Positions 32,607 through 40,991 are shown, counted from the stretch's first letter. The stretch: 64,000 nt of DNA from Leclercia adecarboxylata (GCA_002360945.1 DERO01000024.1:186001-250000), one strand, 5' to 3'. A program made the numbers and translations. The notes: generated by a model not told the origin, from the sequence alone.

Positions 32607-35141
32607 ATGCGCACGATATTACACTCCTGGTTTCCACCGGCTCGTCTGGCCTTTTTCATTGCCCTGGCGTTGCCCGGCGTGATGCAGAGCGCCTGTGCCG
32701 AGGAGTATTTTAATCCGGCGCTACTTGAAGTGGGTAATCCCTCCATGAAAGGTGTGGATCTCTCATCCTTCGCGCGTGGCGCCCAGGTGCCGGGTAAATA
32801 TCGCGTTGAGGTCGTCGTGAACGATCAGACGGTGGACACCCGGGAAATTGCATTCAGGTCGGTCGCCACCACGGAGGGCGATACGACTCTCCAGCCTTGC
32901 CTGTCGTCAGGTTTGCTACAGAGTTATGGTGTCAAAACCGATCGTTTTCCCGAACTCGATAAAGAAAGTGAATGCGCAAATTTAGCCGCTATTCCTCAGG
33001 CGTCTGCCGACTTTATCTTTGGTGCGCAAAAGCTGCTGTTGAGTTTCCCGCAGGCCGTACTCACGTCGCAGGCGCGCGGCTATGTCGCGCCGGAGATGTG
33101 GGACGAAGGCATTAATGCTTTGCTGCTGAATTACAGTATCAGCGGGGATAACACCTGGGGCAGACATAGCACCACCAACAACAGTCATAGCCAGTACGCA
33201 AACCTGCGTCCGGGGATCAATATGGGTCCCTGGCGTGTGCGTAATTACACTACCTGGCGTCGCGATACTGACGGTAAAGCGCAGTGGGATTCGGTTTACA
33301 CCTATGTCCAGCGCAACCTTGTCCCTCTGAAAAGCCAGCTGACGCTCGGCGACAGTTCATCACCTTCCGACGTCTTTGACAGTATCCCCTTTCGCGGCGG
33401 TCAGCTGGCCTCCGACGATGAGATGCTGCCCGATAGTCAGAAGGGCTATGCCCCCGTGGTGCGCGGTATTGCGCGTAGCAACGCCCAGGTGGTGATCCGC
33501 CAGAATGGCTACATCATCTACCAGAGTTACGTTGCCCCGGGCGCATTTGAAATCACCGATATGTACCCGACCGGTGGAGCCGGTGATTTAAATGTTACCG
33601 TTAAAGAAGCCGACGGCAGCGAGCATCAGTTTGTGGTGCCCTATGCCTCTGTGCCTGTTTTGCAGCGCGAGGGGCGACTGAAATACAGTCTGACGGGCGG
33701 CCAGTATCGGCCGAATGACGGCCAGGTGGAAAAGCGCCCGCTGATGCTGGGAACCGCCATTTATGGTCTGCCGAAGGGCTTTACGCTTTATGGCGGGATC
33801 CAGGCGTCCAGCCCGTATCAGGCCTGGGCTATCGGCGCGGGTAAAAATATGGGGGAGTTCGGCGCCTTGTCTGTGGACGTCACCCAGGCGTGGTCGCGTC
33901 CTGAGACGATGAGCAAAACCAGCGGCCAGGCCTGGCGCGTGCGCTACAGCAAGAACTTTACCGATACCGGTACCAACTTCTCGGCGACCAGCTATCGCTA
34001 TTCGACCGCAGGCTATTACGGCATGCAGGAGGTGCTGGACGCCGACAGTGAAAGCCAGGCGTTGCAGGATCATCGGCGCAACCGCGCGGAAGTGACCCTG
34101 AGCCAGACTCTGGGCCCCGCCTTTGGCTCACTCACCGGCAGCGCAATCCGGGAAGCGTACTGGAATGCTGACAAGACGATGAGCTCCTACAGCGTCAGCT
34201 ACAACAACGCGTGGAACGGCATCACCTGGGGGCTGAGTTATACCTACAGCAATAACGCGAGCGCAGCGGGCAGCGGCGGGGAGAAAACCTACGACAAAGA
34301 TCGGATCCTGGCATTCAATATCAGTATTCCTTTAGAGCGATTCCTGAGTAATACCTGGGCCAGCTACAGTCTGAACACCAGCAGGAAAGGGGACACCACC
34401 CATACGGTGGGGCTGAGCGGCACGGCGCTACAGGAAAATGCCCTGAGCTGGAGCGTACAGCAAGGGTATGGCAATGACGGAGCAGGTCGCAGTGGTAATC
34501 TCAGCGCGGATTATCACGGAACCTATGGTGAAGTCACCGGCGGCTACAGCACCGACGAGAATATGCAGCGCATCAACTACGGCCTGAACGGTGGGGTTCT
34601 GCTGCATGCCAACGGCGTGACGCTGGCGCAGCCTTTTGGTGACACCATCGCGCTGATTAAAGCGCCGGGCGCAGCGGGCGTGGGGGTAATGGGCCAGACC
34701 GGTGTAAGAACCGATTTTCGTGGTTATACCGTCGCCAGCAATGTGTCGCCGTATCGCAAGAATACCCTGAGTCTGGATACGGAGACGCTACCTGACGACG
34801 TTGAACTGCAATTAACCACCCAGACCGTCATTCCTACTCGCGGGGCGGTGATCAGCGCAAAATATATCGCCAGCGTGGGGAGCCGGGTATTAATGACCCT
34901 GACCCGGGGAGATGGGCAACCCGTTCCCTTCGGGGCGACTGTCACCCTTGCGACAGATAAAAATTCCGCCGGATTTATTGTCGGGGATCGGGGGCAGGTC
35001 TACCTGACCGGGCTCGAAAATCGCGGCGCGCTACTGGCTCGCTGGGGTCTGGAAGCCAATGAGCAATGTCGGGTTAATTATGTGCTTCATAACGCTGAAG
35101 CAGATTCCGGAGTGGTATTAAGCAATGAAATATGCAAATAA
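32607..35141 (+). CDS. Fimbrial outer membrane usher (FimD/PapC type)
   Basis: An 844-residue usher with signal peptide (about 1-31, cut after SACA), N-terminal chaperone-binding domain starting EEYFNPALLEVG, a 24-strand beta-barrel with plug domain, and two C-terminal domains ending with a Cys pair (CRVNY...NEICK). It catalyses fimbrial assembly and secretion across the outer membrane. The ATG lies 9 nt after the chaperone stop. Length and motifs fit the FimD family; best relatives cannot be named without a search. Confidence 0.95.
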   Translation: MRTILHSWFPPARLAFFIALALPGVMQSACAEEYFNPALLEVGNPSMKGVDLSSFARGAQVPGKYRVEVVVNDQTVDTREIAFRSVATTEGDTTLQPCLSSGLLQSYGVKTDRFPELDKESECANLAAIPQASADFIFGAQKLLLSFPQAVLTSQARGYVAPEMWDEGINALLLNYSISGDNTWGRHSTTNNSHSQYANLRPGINMGPWRVRNYTTWRRDTDGKAQWDSVYTYVQRNLVPLKSQLTLGDSSSPSDVFDSIPFRGGQLASDDEMLPDSQKGYAPVVRGIARSNAQVVIRQNGYIIYQSYVAPGAFEITDMYPTGGAGDLNVTVKEADGSEHQFVVPYASVPVLQREGRLKYSLTGGQYRPNDGQVEKRPLMLGTAIYGLPKGFTLYGGIQASSPYQAWAIGAGKNMGEFGALSVDVTQAWSRPETMSKTSGQAWRVRYSKNFTDTGTNFSATSYRYSTAGYYGMQEVLDADSESQALQDHRRNRAEVTLSQTLGPAFGSLTGSAIREAYWNADKTMSSYSVSYNNAWNGITWGLSYTYSNNASAAGSGGEKTYDKDRILAFNISIPLERFLSNTWASYSLNTSRKGDTTHTVGLSGTALQENALSWSVQQGYGNDGAGRSGNLSADYHGTYGEVTGGYSTDENMQRINYGLNGGVLLHANGVTLAQPFGDTIALIKAPGAAGVGVMGQTGVRTDFRGYTVASNVSPYRKNTLSLDTETLPDDVELQLTTQTVIPTRGAVISAKYIASVGSRVLMTLTRGDGQPVPFGATVTLATDKNSAGFIVGDRGQVYLTGLENRGALLARWGLEANEQCRVNYVLHNAEADSGVVLSNEICK

Positions 35142-36081
35142 AATTATCGGCGCTAAATCCATTGGCGCATTGCTGATAATGATATTGTCGTGTTGCAGCT
35201 TTAATGGGTTTGCTGCTTGTGTATTTGCCGACGGGCAGGGAACCCAAACCCTGAATTTTTCTCCCAATAACGTTATCGTGCAAAGAGATTTACCCGTGGG
35301 CGCAGTCATTTATACAAGCTCATCAGGAGTGGGGCAGAAGCTTCTCGAATGTGACGGGAGTACTAACACTAACTATTATAAGATGACTTATTTGGGCGGC
35401 GTAGCGACAGCAATTAACCATGCCTATGCGACCAATATTCCCGGTGTGGCGATAGAGGTCAATCTTTCATGGAGATATCTGGATAATCCGCCGTCCACCG
35501 ATAATACGGGAGAGGGTTCCGTAAACCTCCCCCCGATTAGCTATACATTGTATAAAACGGGCGATATTCAGTCTGGTCAACTGAGTCCGGGGCAAATTGG
35601 CACCTGGTCAGTGTCAGGCATTACGCCAGTGACCATTAACATGAGCGGCGGGAGCATTACTCAGGTGGCCTGTTCCATCACCACGCCTAATTTAACGTTC
35701 CCGATAGGCACGGTATCGAAAGCGGATTTTGGCACAGCGCCAGGTTTTACGCCTGCAAAAACCAGTACCCAGAATCTCGGATTAGATTGCGATCCCTCTG
35801 CCAATATCAACGTCACCCTGAACGGCCAGCAAAATCAGGATGTCAGTGATGCCAGCGTGATGGCGTTAAACAATCAAGGTGATGTTAATACCGCGCAAGG
35901 GGTAGGCGTGCAGTTATTATATGACGGGAAGCCCCTCATTATTAATACCCGGCTGGCGTTAAAAACATCCAGCGGCGGGCGGGAATCATTTCCTGTGACT
36001 GCCCGATATTATCAAACAAGAAATACTGTAACCGTCGGTGAAGCAAATACGTCCGCTACGCTGACGCTGACATATCAATGA
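35125..36081 (+). CDS. Two-domain fimbrial tip adhesin (FimH-like)
   Basis: A 318-residue exported protein: signal peptide about 1-30 (cut before ACVFADG), an N-terminal receptor-binding domain of roughly 155 residues, and a C-terminal pilin domain beginning near the PNLTFPIGTVSKADFG stretch and ending with LTLTYQ, with the penultimate Tyr of chaperone-usher subunits. The gene starts 17 nt inside the end of the usher gene, so translation is coupled. The pilin domain looks FimH-like; I do not recognise the lectin domain, so its ligand is unknown. Confidence 0.88.
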   Translation: MKYANKIIGAKSIGALLIMILSCCSFNGFAACVFADGQGTQTLNFSPNNVIVQRDLPVGAVIYTSSSGVGQKLLECDGSTNTNYYKMTYLGGVATAINHAYATNIPGVAIEVNLSWRYLDNPPSTDNTGEGSVNLPPISYTLYKTGDIQSGQLSPGQIGTWSVSGITPVTINMSGGSITQVACSITTPNLTFPIGTVSKADFGTAPGFTPAKTSTQNLGLDCDPSANINVTLNGQQNQDVSDASVMALNNQGDVNTAQGVGVQLLYDGKPLIINTRLALKTSSGGRESFPVTARYYQTRNTVTVGEANTSATLTLTYQ

Positions 36082-36121
36082 CATTTTGTAATGTCTTAAT
36101 ATCATGCCAAGGTGGGCTAAA

Positions 36122-36649
36122 ATGAAAAAATGTTTATGTTATTTAACCGCATCCCTTTCTGCTGTTCTTTTTGCGGGCAATATTTACGCGGCAGATAGCG
36201 TGAGTATTAATGTCACCGGAAAAGTGATTGCGTCTCCGTGTAAAACGCTTAATGGCGGCTCGGATGCGTTAAACGTGGACCTGGGGCAATCCCTTCTGGC
36301 GAACTCGTTAGAGGAGGCAGGTTCGGGTTCGGCAATGACGACCTTTGATTTACCGGTGACCGGTTGCCCGGCAAGTACCACTAACGTAAAAGTGACCTTT
36401 ACCGGCACCCCGGACGCAACGGATGCCACCAGGTGGGCAAACAACGCGGCGCAACCGGCGGCCAATACTGCCGTTGAGTTATCCCAGCAAACCACGGGAA
36501 CCATTCTGAGTAATAACAGCTCATTAACCGGTGCCGTAGAAGGCGGGAATACCACCTTTAAACTTCAGGCTCGCGTCTATTCGAAGGCAGGAGAGGTGAT
36601 GCCAGGCGACGTTTCGTCAGCGATCGTAGCCTCTTTCGAATACCAGTAA
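36122..36649 (+). CDS. Fimbrial pilin subunit (FimA-like)
   Basis: A 175-residue type-1-like pilin with signal peptide 1-23 (cut before ADSVSINV), paired cysteines (in SPCKTLNGG and VTGCPAS), and a C-terminal ASFEYQ with penultimate Tyr for donor-strand exchange. ATG 36122 is preceded by AAGGTGG; an in-frame ATG at 36104 is too far upstream. It is the last gene of the operon, after the adhesin, and is the only shaft-type pilin in it, so it is either the major subunit in an unusual position or a minor one. Confidence 0.9.
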   Translation: MKKCLCYLTASLSAVLFAGNIYAADSVSINVTGKVIASPCKTLNGGSDALNVDLGQSLLANSLEEAGSGSAMTTFDLPVTGCPASTTNVKVTFTGTPDATDATRWANNAAQPAANTAVELSQQTTGTILSNNSSLTGAVEGGNTTFKLQARVYSKAGEVMPGDVSSAIVASFEYQ

Positions 36650-36654
36650 ACCTG

Positions 36655-36679
36655 TTGGTGCCGACGCTGTCGGCACCAA
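36655..36679. terminator. Hairpin after the fimbrial operon
   Basis: TTGGTGCCGAC-GCT-GTCGGCACCAA, an 11-bp perfect stem 6 nt after the pilin stop but without a T-run. It may stabilise the mRNA end or act with the following terminator. Confidence 0.6.
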
Positions 36680-36693
36680 CGCCAGAAAGCAAA

Positions 36694-36723
36694 AAGCCCG
36701 CTTAAGTTTCCTTAAGCGGGCTT
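36694..36723 (-). terminator. Terminator of tRNA-Asn copy 3 (bidirectional)
   Basis: AAGCCCGCTTAAG-TTTC-CTTAAGCGGGCTT with an A-run on the left giving T in the minus-strand transcript. It can also end the fimbrial operon from the plus strand. Confidence 0.92.
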
Positions 36724-36731
36724 CTTTAATT

Positions 36732-36807
36732 TGGCTCCTCTGACTGGACTCGAACCAGTGACATACGGATTAACAGTCCGCCGTTCTACCGACTGAACTA
36801 CAGAGGA
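36732..36807 (-). tRNA. tRNA-Asn(GUU), copy 3
   Basis: Same 76-nt sequence as copies 1, 2 and 4, anticodon GTT, CCA encoded, reading away from nac. Confidence 0.98.
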
Positions 36808-36825
36808 ATCGTGTGAACGGGGCGA

Positions 36826-36854
36826 ATATTAGCGACGTCATCTGCAGTTGTCAA
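36826..36854 (-). promoter_or_regulatory. Promoter of tRNA-Asn copy 3
   Basis: On the minus strand TTGACA (36849-36854), 17 bp, TAATAT (36826-36831), with the same CGCCCC discriminator as copy 2. Confidence 0.92.
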
Positions 36855-36921
36855 AGGGTGATCCCGCCTGAGGGGATCGTTTGCTGACAAAATCAGCAAA
36901 CTGACGTTTTCCCCAGCGGAT

Positions 36922-36937
36922 TGCACGTTTTTGGTGC
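36922..36937 (+). promoter_or_regulatory. NtrC enhancer-type site upstream of nac
   Basis: TGCAC-6 nt-GGTGC is close to the NtrC dyad (GCACC-N5-GGTGC type). It lies about 125 bp upstream of the -24 box, a normal enhancer distance. Confidence 0.7.
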
Positions 36938-37055
36938 GCCTATACCCCGAATGGGGCAGATCATAAACCGCTGTTTCATGTTTAAAAGCGACAGCAGTGA
37001 TTGGATTTCCTTATTTTCCGCCACTTAGCGGACATATCGGACCTCTTCGCAAAAC

Positions 37056-37071
37056 TGGCAAGCATCTTGCA
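37056..37071 (+). promoter_or_regulatory. sigma54 promoter of nac
   Basis: TGGCAAGCATCTTGCA has the invariant GG (-24) and GC (-12) exactly 10 bp apart in good context. It lies 56 nt before the nac ATG and fits nitrogen-limitation control of nac by RpoN and NtrC. Confidence 0.88.
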
Positions 37072-37126
37072 AAACCCTCAGTACATTCGCGCCGGAACCG
37101 GCAACGCATTTCGTACAGGGGGCAAA

Positions 37127-38044
37127 ATGAACTTAAGACGACTGAAATACTTCGTAAAAATCGTCGATATCGGTAGCCTGACCCAGGCCGCTGAAGTGTT
37201 GCATATCGCACAGCCGGCACTGAGCCAGCAGGTGGCCACTCTGGAAGGTGAACTGGATCAGCAGCTGTTGATCCGCACGAAACGCGGCGTGACCCCTACC
37301 GAAGCGGGCAAGATCCTCTATACCCATGCACGTACCATTCTGCGCCAGTGCGAACAGGCGCAGCTGGCAGTGGGCAACGTCGGGCAGACGCTGAGCGGGC
37401 AGGTCTCAATCGGCCTGGCGCCGGGCACGGCGGCCTCGTCGGTCACCATGCCACTGCTGCAGGCGGTGCGTGCAGAGCTGCCGGAGGTGCTGGTCTATCT
37501 TCATGAGAACAGCGGCTCGGCGCTGAACGATAAATTACTCGGCGGACAATTGGACATGGCGGTGCTTTACGACCGTTCACCAGTAGCAGGGATCACCAGT
37601 CAGCCGCTGTTGAAAGAAGATCTCTTCCTGGTGGGAACGCGTGACTGCCCGGGGCAGAGCGTGGATTTAACCGCGGTGGCCGAGATGAATCTGTTCCTGC
37701 CTCGCGACTACAGCGCGGTACGTCTGCGCGTCGATGAAGCTTTTTCCCTGCGCCGCCTGACGGCCAAAATCATCGGTGAGATCGACTCTATCTCCACTCT
37801 GACTGCCGCTATCGCCAGCGGAATGGGCGTGACGGTTCTGCCTGAATCGGCAGCACGCTCGCTCTCCAGCGCCGCCAACGGCTGGATGGCGCGGATCTCC
37901 TCCCCGTCGATGAGCCTGCCGCTGTCGCTGAACGTCTCGGCGCGCGGAGCCCTGTCGCCGCAGGCGCAGGCGGTGAAAGAGATCCTGATGTCGCTGGTGA
38001 GCCGTCCGTCGCTGGAGAACCGCGAGCTGCAGCTGGTGAGTTGA
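37127..38044 (+). CDS. nac: Nitrogen assimilation regulator Nac (LysR family)
   Basis: The 305-residue LysR regulator begins MNLRRLKYFVKIVDIGSLTQ with the HTH at about 17-36 (AAEVLHIAQPALSQQVATLE) and a C-terminal effector/tetramerisation domain. Nac couples NtrC/sigma54 control to sigma70 genes for poor nitrogen sources and represses gdhA and its own gene. ATG 37127 follows GGGGGC; the frame is open upstream without homology. The sigma54 promoter and NtrC site upstream support the name. cbl follows 96 nt downstream. Confidence 0.97.
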   Translation: MNLRRLKYFVKIVDIGSLTQAAEVLHIAQPALSQQVATLEGELDQQLLIRTKRGVTPTEAGKILYTHARTILRQCEQAQLAVGNVGQTLSGQVSIGLAPGTAASSVTMPLLQAVRAELPEVLVYLHENSGSALNDKLLGGQLDMAVLYDRSPVAGITSQPLLKEDLFLVGTRDCPGQSVDLTAVAEMNLFLPRDYSAVRLRVDEAFSLRRLTAKIIGEIDSISTLTAAIASGMGVTVLPESAARSLSSAANGWMARISSPSMSLPLSLNVSARGALSPQAQAVKEILMSLVSRPSLENRELQLVS

Positions 38045-38140
38045 TATTCCATAAAGGTATAAGTTGCGGGTTTTTATTATTTGTTCTCACGGCGGGCACA
38101 CTCTAACAATAGCGTTATGTCAGATGCGCCGGAGTGAACC

Positions 38141-39091
38141 GTGAATTTCCAGCAACTTAAAATTATCCGTGAGGCGGCCCGTCGGGATTACAACCTGACC
38201 GAGGTCGCCAACATGCTCTATACCTCCCAGTCGGGCGTCAGCCGCCATATTCGCGAGCTGGAGGAAGAGTTGGGCATTGAGATTTTCATTCGTCGTGGCA
38301 AGCGCCTGCTGGGAATGACCGAACCCGGCAAAGCGCTGTTGACCATTGCTGAACGCATTCTTAATGAAGCCAGCAACGTGCGTCGTCTGGCCGATCTCTT
38401 TACCAACGATGCCTCCGGTGTGTTGACCATCGCCACTACCCATACCCAGGCCCGCTACAGCCTGCCGCCGGTGATCAAGGCGTTCCGCGAACTGTTCCCG
38501 GACGTGCGTCTGGAGCTGATCCAGGGCACGCCCCAGGAGATTGAAGTCCTGCTGCAAAACGGCGGGGCGGATATCGGTATCGCCAGCGAGCGCTTAAGCA
38601 ACGATCCGCTGCTGGCTGCATTCCCGTGGTTCCGCTGGCACCACAGCCTGCTGCTGCCGGTCGATCATCCGCTGACGCAGGTCTCGCCGCTGACCCTGGA
38701 CGACATCGCCAAATGGCCGTTGATTACCTATCGTCAGGGCATTACCGGGCGTTCAAGGATTGATGAAGCCTTTAACCGCAAAGGGCTGACGCCGGATGTG
38801 GTGCTTAGCGCCCAGGACTCAGACGTGATTCGCACCTACGTCGAACTGGGGCTGGGGATTGGGCTGGTGGCCGAGCAGTCCGGCGGCGAGCGTGAGCAGG
38901 GGAGCCTGGTGCGCCTCGATACCCGTCACCTGTTCGATGCTAATACCGTCTGGCTCGGGCTTAAGCGCGGCCAGCTGCAGCGCAACTATGTCTGGCGCTT
39001 TATCGAGCTCTGCAACGCCGGGCTGTCAGTGGATGAGATCAAACGCCAGGTCATGGAACCGGAAGAAGTGGCGATTGACTACCAGATATAG
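38141..39091 (+). CDS. cbl: LysR-family regulator Cbl (sulfur starvation)
   Basis: The 316-residue CysB-like LysR protein starts at GTG 38141 behind GGAGTG. HTH about 18-40 (NLTEVANMLYTSQSGVSRHI), then the CysB-type effector domain; similarity to E. coli Cbl runs the whole length, ending IDYQI. Cbl activates the tau and ssu genes for taurine and alkanesulfonate use under sulfate limitation. In E. coli its transcription depends on CysB and read-through from nac; the same order nac-cbl is kept here. Confidence 0.97.
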   Translation: MNFQQLKIIREAARRDYNLTEVANMLYTSQSGVSRHIRELEEELGIEIFIRRGKRLLGMTEPGKALLTIAERILNEASNVRRLADLFTNDASGVLTIATTHTQARYSLPPVIKAFRELFPDVRLELIQGTPQEIEVLLQNGGADIGIASERLSNDPLLAAFPWFRWHHSLLLPVDHPLTQVSPLTLDDIAKWPLITYRQGITGRSRIDEAFNRKGLTPDVVLSAQDSDVIRTYVELGLGIGLVAEQSGGEREQGSLVRLDTRHLFDANTVWLGLKRGQLQRNYVWRFIELCNAGLSVDEIKRQVMEPEEVAIDYQI

Positions 39092-39098
39092 GCCAACC

Positions 39099-39122
39099 AA
39101 CCCCGCATCGCGGGGTTTTTTC
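39099..39122 (+). terminator. Terminator of cbl
   Basis: CCCCG-CATCG-CGGGG followed by six T. Confidence 0.9.
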
Positions 39123-39238
39123 TGCGCCGGTTCCGGTGTTAAACACCGTTACATTTCATGATGAGTTTTCTTGCGTAGCCCCTTCCTGTTTTCCGCAGTC
39201 ACGCTTTTCTCCTCCCGGAGCATAAGTTAATTTCATTA

Positions 39239-39270
39239 TAGGCTTTAACCTATATAGATTTTAACCTATA
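39239..39270 (+). promoter_or_regulatory. Tandem 16-bp repeats, operator candidate of the toxin-antitoxin operon
   Basis: TAGGCTTTAACCTATA (39239-39254) is followed at once by TAGATTTTAACCTATA (39255-39270), identical at 13-14 of 16 positions; the first contains the inverted repeat ATAGG / CCTAT. They end 16 nt before the toxin start, where promoter elements must lie, so they probably bind the HTH antitoxin. Confidence 0.7.
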
Positions 39271-39286
39271 TTATCAGGGAGGCACC

Positions 39287-39640
39287 GTGTGGAAGATTGA
39301 AACGACGGACACGTTTGATCGTTGGCTGAGTTCGCTGGATGATCGGGAACGTAGCGGTATGCTGGCTGCGTTAATCGTATTGCAGACAAAGGGCCCGCTG
39401 CTGCCGCGCCCCTGGGCAGATACCATCAAGGGTTCCCGCTATCACAATATGAAAGAGTTACGGGTGCAGTGTGGTGGTCAACCCCTGCGGGCATTTTTCG
39501 CTTTCGATCCGTTCCGTAAAGGGATCATCCTTTGTGCAGGTAACAAAGCCAGCAACGAAAAATGCTTCTATGCCGAGATGATCCCGCTGGCGGAGCGCGA
39601 ATTAACGTCCTGGCTGAATAACAAAGAAGGAAAGGAGTAA
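39287..39640 (+). CDS. HigB-like toxin (RelE/ParE superfamily, phage Gp49 type)
   Basis: A 117-residue basic protein starting at GTG 39287 behind GGGAGG. It has the plan of Gp49/HigB-type mRNA interferases: EIETTDTFDRWLSSL-like helix at the start, then KELRVQCGGQPLRAFFAFDP and a late lysine-rich strand (GNKASNEKCFYAEM). It should cleave ribosome-bound mRNA unless bound by the antitoxin. Toxin-first gene order, with the HTH antitoxin 3 nt downstream, is typical of higBA. It lies between cbl and tRNA-Asn copy 4, likely acquired. Specific family name is inferred. Confidence 0.85.
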   Translation: MWKIETTDTFDRWLSSLDDRERSGMLAALIVLQTKGPLLPRPWADTIKGSRYHNMKELRVQCGGQPLRAFFAFDPFRKGIILCAGNKASNEKCFYAEMIPLAERELTSWLNNKEGKE

Positions 39641-39643
39641 GGT

Positions 39644-39946
39644 ATGGGCAGAACCCTGGAACAGTTGCTTGTAGATGAAAAACCTGAGGTAGTGGAGGCC
39701 GCCAAAGCCATCGCGGAGGAGATGCTCCTCAATATCCATCTGGCTGAACTGCGTGAGAAAGTGAACAAAACGCAGAACGAAATGGCCCAGGCGTTGGGCT
39801 TAAAGCAGCCGACGGTGGCGGGAATGGAAAAGGCCGGGCGTGATATTAAGCTTTCAACCCTGAAACGCTACGTTGAAGCGGCCGGAGGCAAACTGCGCGT
39901 CGAGGTCGATCTGCCTGATGGCTCGCATTACGGCTTTGCGCTTTGA
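39644..39946 (+). CDS. HigA-like antitoxin (XRE-type HTH)
   Basis: A 100-residue protein with an HTH_3 domain at about 35-80 (LREKVNKTQNEMAQALGLKQ then PTVAGMEKAG). The N-terminal helix-rich part and C-terminal strand (LRVEVDLPDG) probably bind the toxin. AAGGAG, formed by the toxin's last codons, precedes ATG 39644. It should autorepress through the tandem repeats upstream of the toxin. Confidence 0.88.
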   Translation: MGRTLEQLLVDEKPEVVEAAKAIAEEMLLNIHLAELREKVNKTQNEMAQALGLKQPTVAGMEKAGRDIKLSTLKRYVEAAGGKLRVEVDLPDGSHYGFAL

Positions 39947-39979
39947 TATAGGTTTTATTTCTGGACCGCGAATAGCAAA

Positions 39980-40009
39980 AAGCCCGCTTAAGTTTCCTTA
40001 AGCGGGCTT
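39980..40009 (-). terminator. Terminator of tRNA-Asn copy 4 (bidirectional)
   Basis: AAGCCCGCTTAAG-TTTC-CTTAAGCGGGCTT with A-run to the left, identical to that of copy 3; it can also end the toxin-antitoxin transcript. Confidence 0.92.
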
Positions 40010-40017
40010 CTTAAATA

Positions 40018-40093
40018 TGGCTCCTCTGACTGGACTCGAACCAGTGACATACGGATTAACAGTCCGCCGTTCTACCGACTGAACTACAGAGGA
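40018..40093 (-). tRNA. tRNA-Asn(GUU), copy 4
   Basis: Same 76-nt sequence as the other three copies, anticodon GTT, CCA encoded. Confidence 0.98.
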
Positions 40094-40111
40094 ATCGTGT
40101 GAACGAGGCGC

Positions 40112-40140
40112 ATGTTAATGGCCCCGCTATTTTGTGTCAA
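40112..40140 (-). promoter_or_regulatory. Promoter of tRNA-Asn copy 4
   Basis: On the minus strand TTGACA (40135-40140), 17 bp, TAACAT (40112-40117). The first ~20 nt upstream of the tRNA match copies 2 and 3, then the sequence diverges. Confidence 0.9.
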
Positions 40141-40193
40141 CACTAAATTCAACGCGCTGATTCAATTGATTAATTAAGCCTCAGTGTGCTGAT

Positions 40194-40991
40194 TTAATGT
40201 ACTTGCGCGGCGGGATCTCCACCAGGGCCGTCATTTTCACGTAACCGCTGCAGCGGGTCCTGCTGGTAAAACTGGCAAAAACGCTGCCACAGCGCCGGGA
40301 AGCGGGGGGCAAAAAGTTCGGGTGCGCTGAAGAAATATTCCGATAGCACCGCAAAACACTCGGCAGGATCGGTGGCGGCATAGGCATCAATGCTGGCTGC
40401 GCTTTCACCTACCAGATCGATCTCATCCTGAATGTTGTTCATCGCGGCGTGCAGATCGTGTTCCCAGCCAGCCACTTCACGCAGCGGGATGAAGGGAACG
40501 CCGCTGGCGCGATCGCCATTGCGGGTGTCGAGCTTGTGCGCCACTTCATGAATGATGAGGTTGAAGCCGGAGGCGTCAAACGAGTCCTGAATGTCCAGCC
40601 AGTTGAGGATAATCGGCCCCTGCTGCCAGCTCTGGCCGGACTGCACCATCCGCTGACTGTGCACCAGCCCGATGTCGTCCTCCCATTCGTCGTCCACCAC
40701 AAAGGGTGCCGGGTAGATCAGCACTTCATGGAAGCCGTCCAGCCACTCGATACCCAACTCCAGTACCGGAAGGCAGAAGAGCAGGGCGATGCGGGTGCTT
40801 TTATGATCGTCGAGTTCAAAACCCTGTAGCGGGACCAGACGTTTTTGCTGTAAGAAGCGTATGGCAAGTTGCACCAGACGCGATTTATCCTCATCCGATA
40901 AAGTGGACAGGACGGGGATCGCCAACGCCTCTTCCCACGGCAGCGCCGCGCTACGGGCGGATTCATTCGATTTCCAGGGCCACTTAATCAT
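40194..40991 (-). CDS. mtfA: Mlc titration factor / aminopeptidase MtfA
   Basis: The 265-residue cytoplasmic zinc peptidase binds and inactivates the glucose repressor Mlc and so raises ptsG expression. The HExxH zinc motif is H148-E149-V-A-H152 in [11 protein letters not shown], with a further Glu in the AVLSEYFF stretch as third ligand region. Length equals E. coli MtfA. It stands alone between tRNA-Asn copy 4 and tRNA-Ser, as in E. coli. Confidence 0.96.
   Translation of the reverse strand: MIKWPWKSNESARSAALPWEEALAIPVLSTLSDEDKSRLVQLAIRFLQQKRLVPLQGFELDDHKSTRIALLFCLPVLELGIEWLDGFHEVLIYPAPFVVDDEWEDDIGLVHSQRMVQSGQSWQQGPIILNWLDIQDSFDASGFNLIIHEVAHKLDTRNGDRASGVPFIPLREVAGWEHDLHAAMNNIQDEIDLVGESAASIDAYAATDPAECFAVLSEYFFSAPELFAPRFPALWQRFCQFYQQDPLQRLRENDGPGGDPAAQVH

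Noticed and set aside
31798..36731. Fimbrial operon as an integrase-driven tRNA island
   Set aside because: No integrase gene, and no second copy of the tRNA-Asn 3' end flanks the operon, so site-specific integration is not supported.
37001..37126. Upstream extension of nac to 37001
   Set aside because: It would place the sigma54 promoter inside the coding region; ATG 37127 has a ribosome-binding site and the family N-terminus.
25857..40009. Repeated CTTAAG hairpins as a dispersed mobile repeat or CRISPR-like element
   Set aside because: Three of the four copies are terminators of tRNA-Asn genes at fixed spacing, and there are no spacers; only the ldtA copy is odd and is reported separately.
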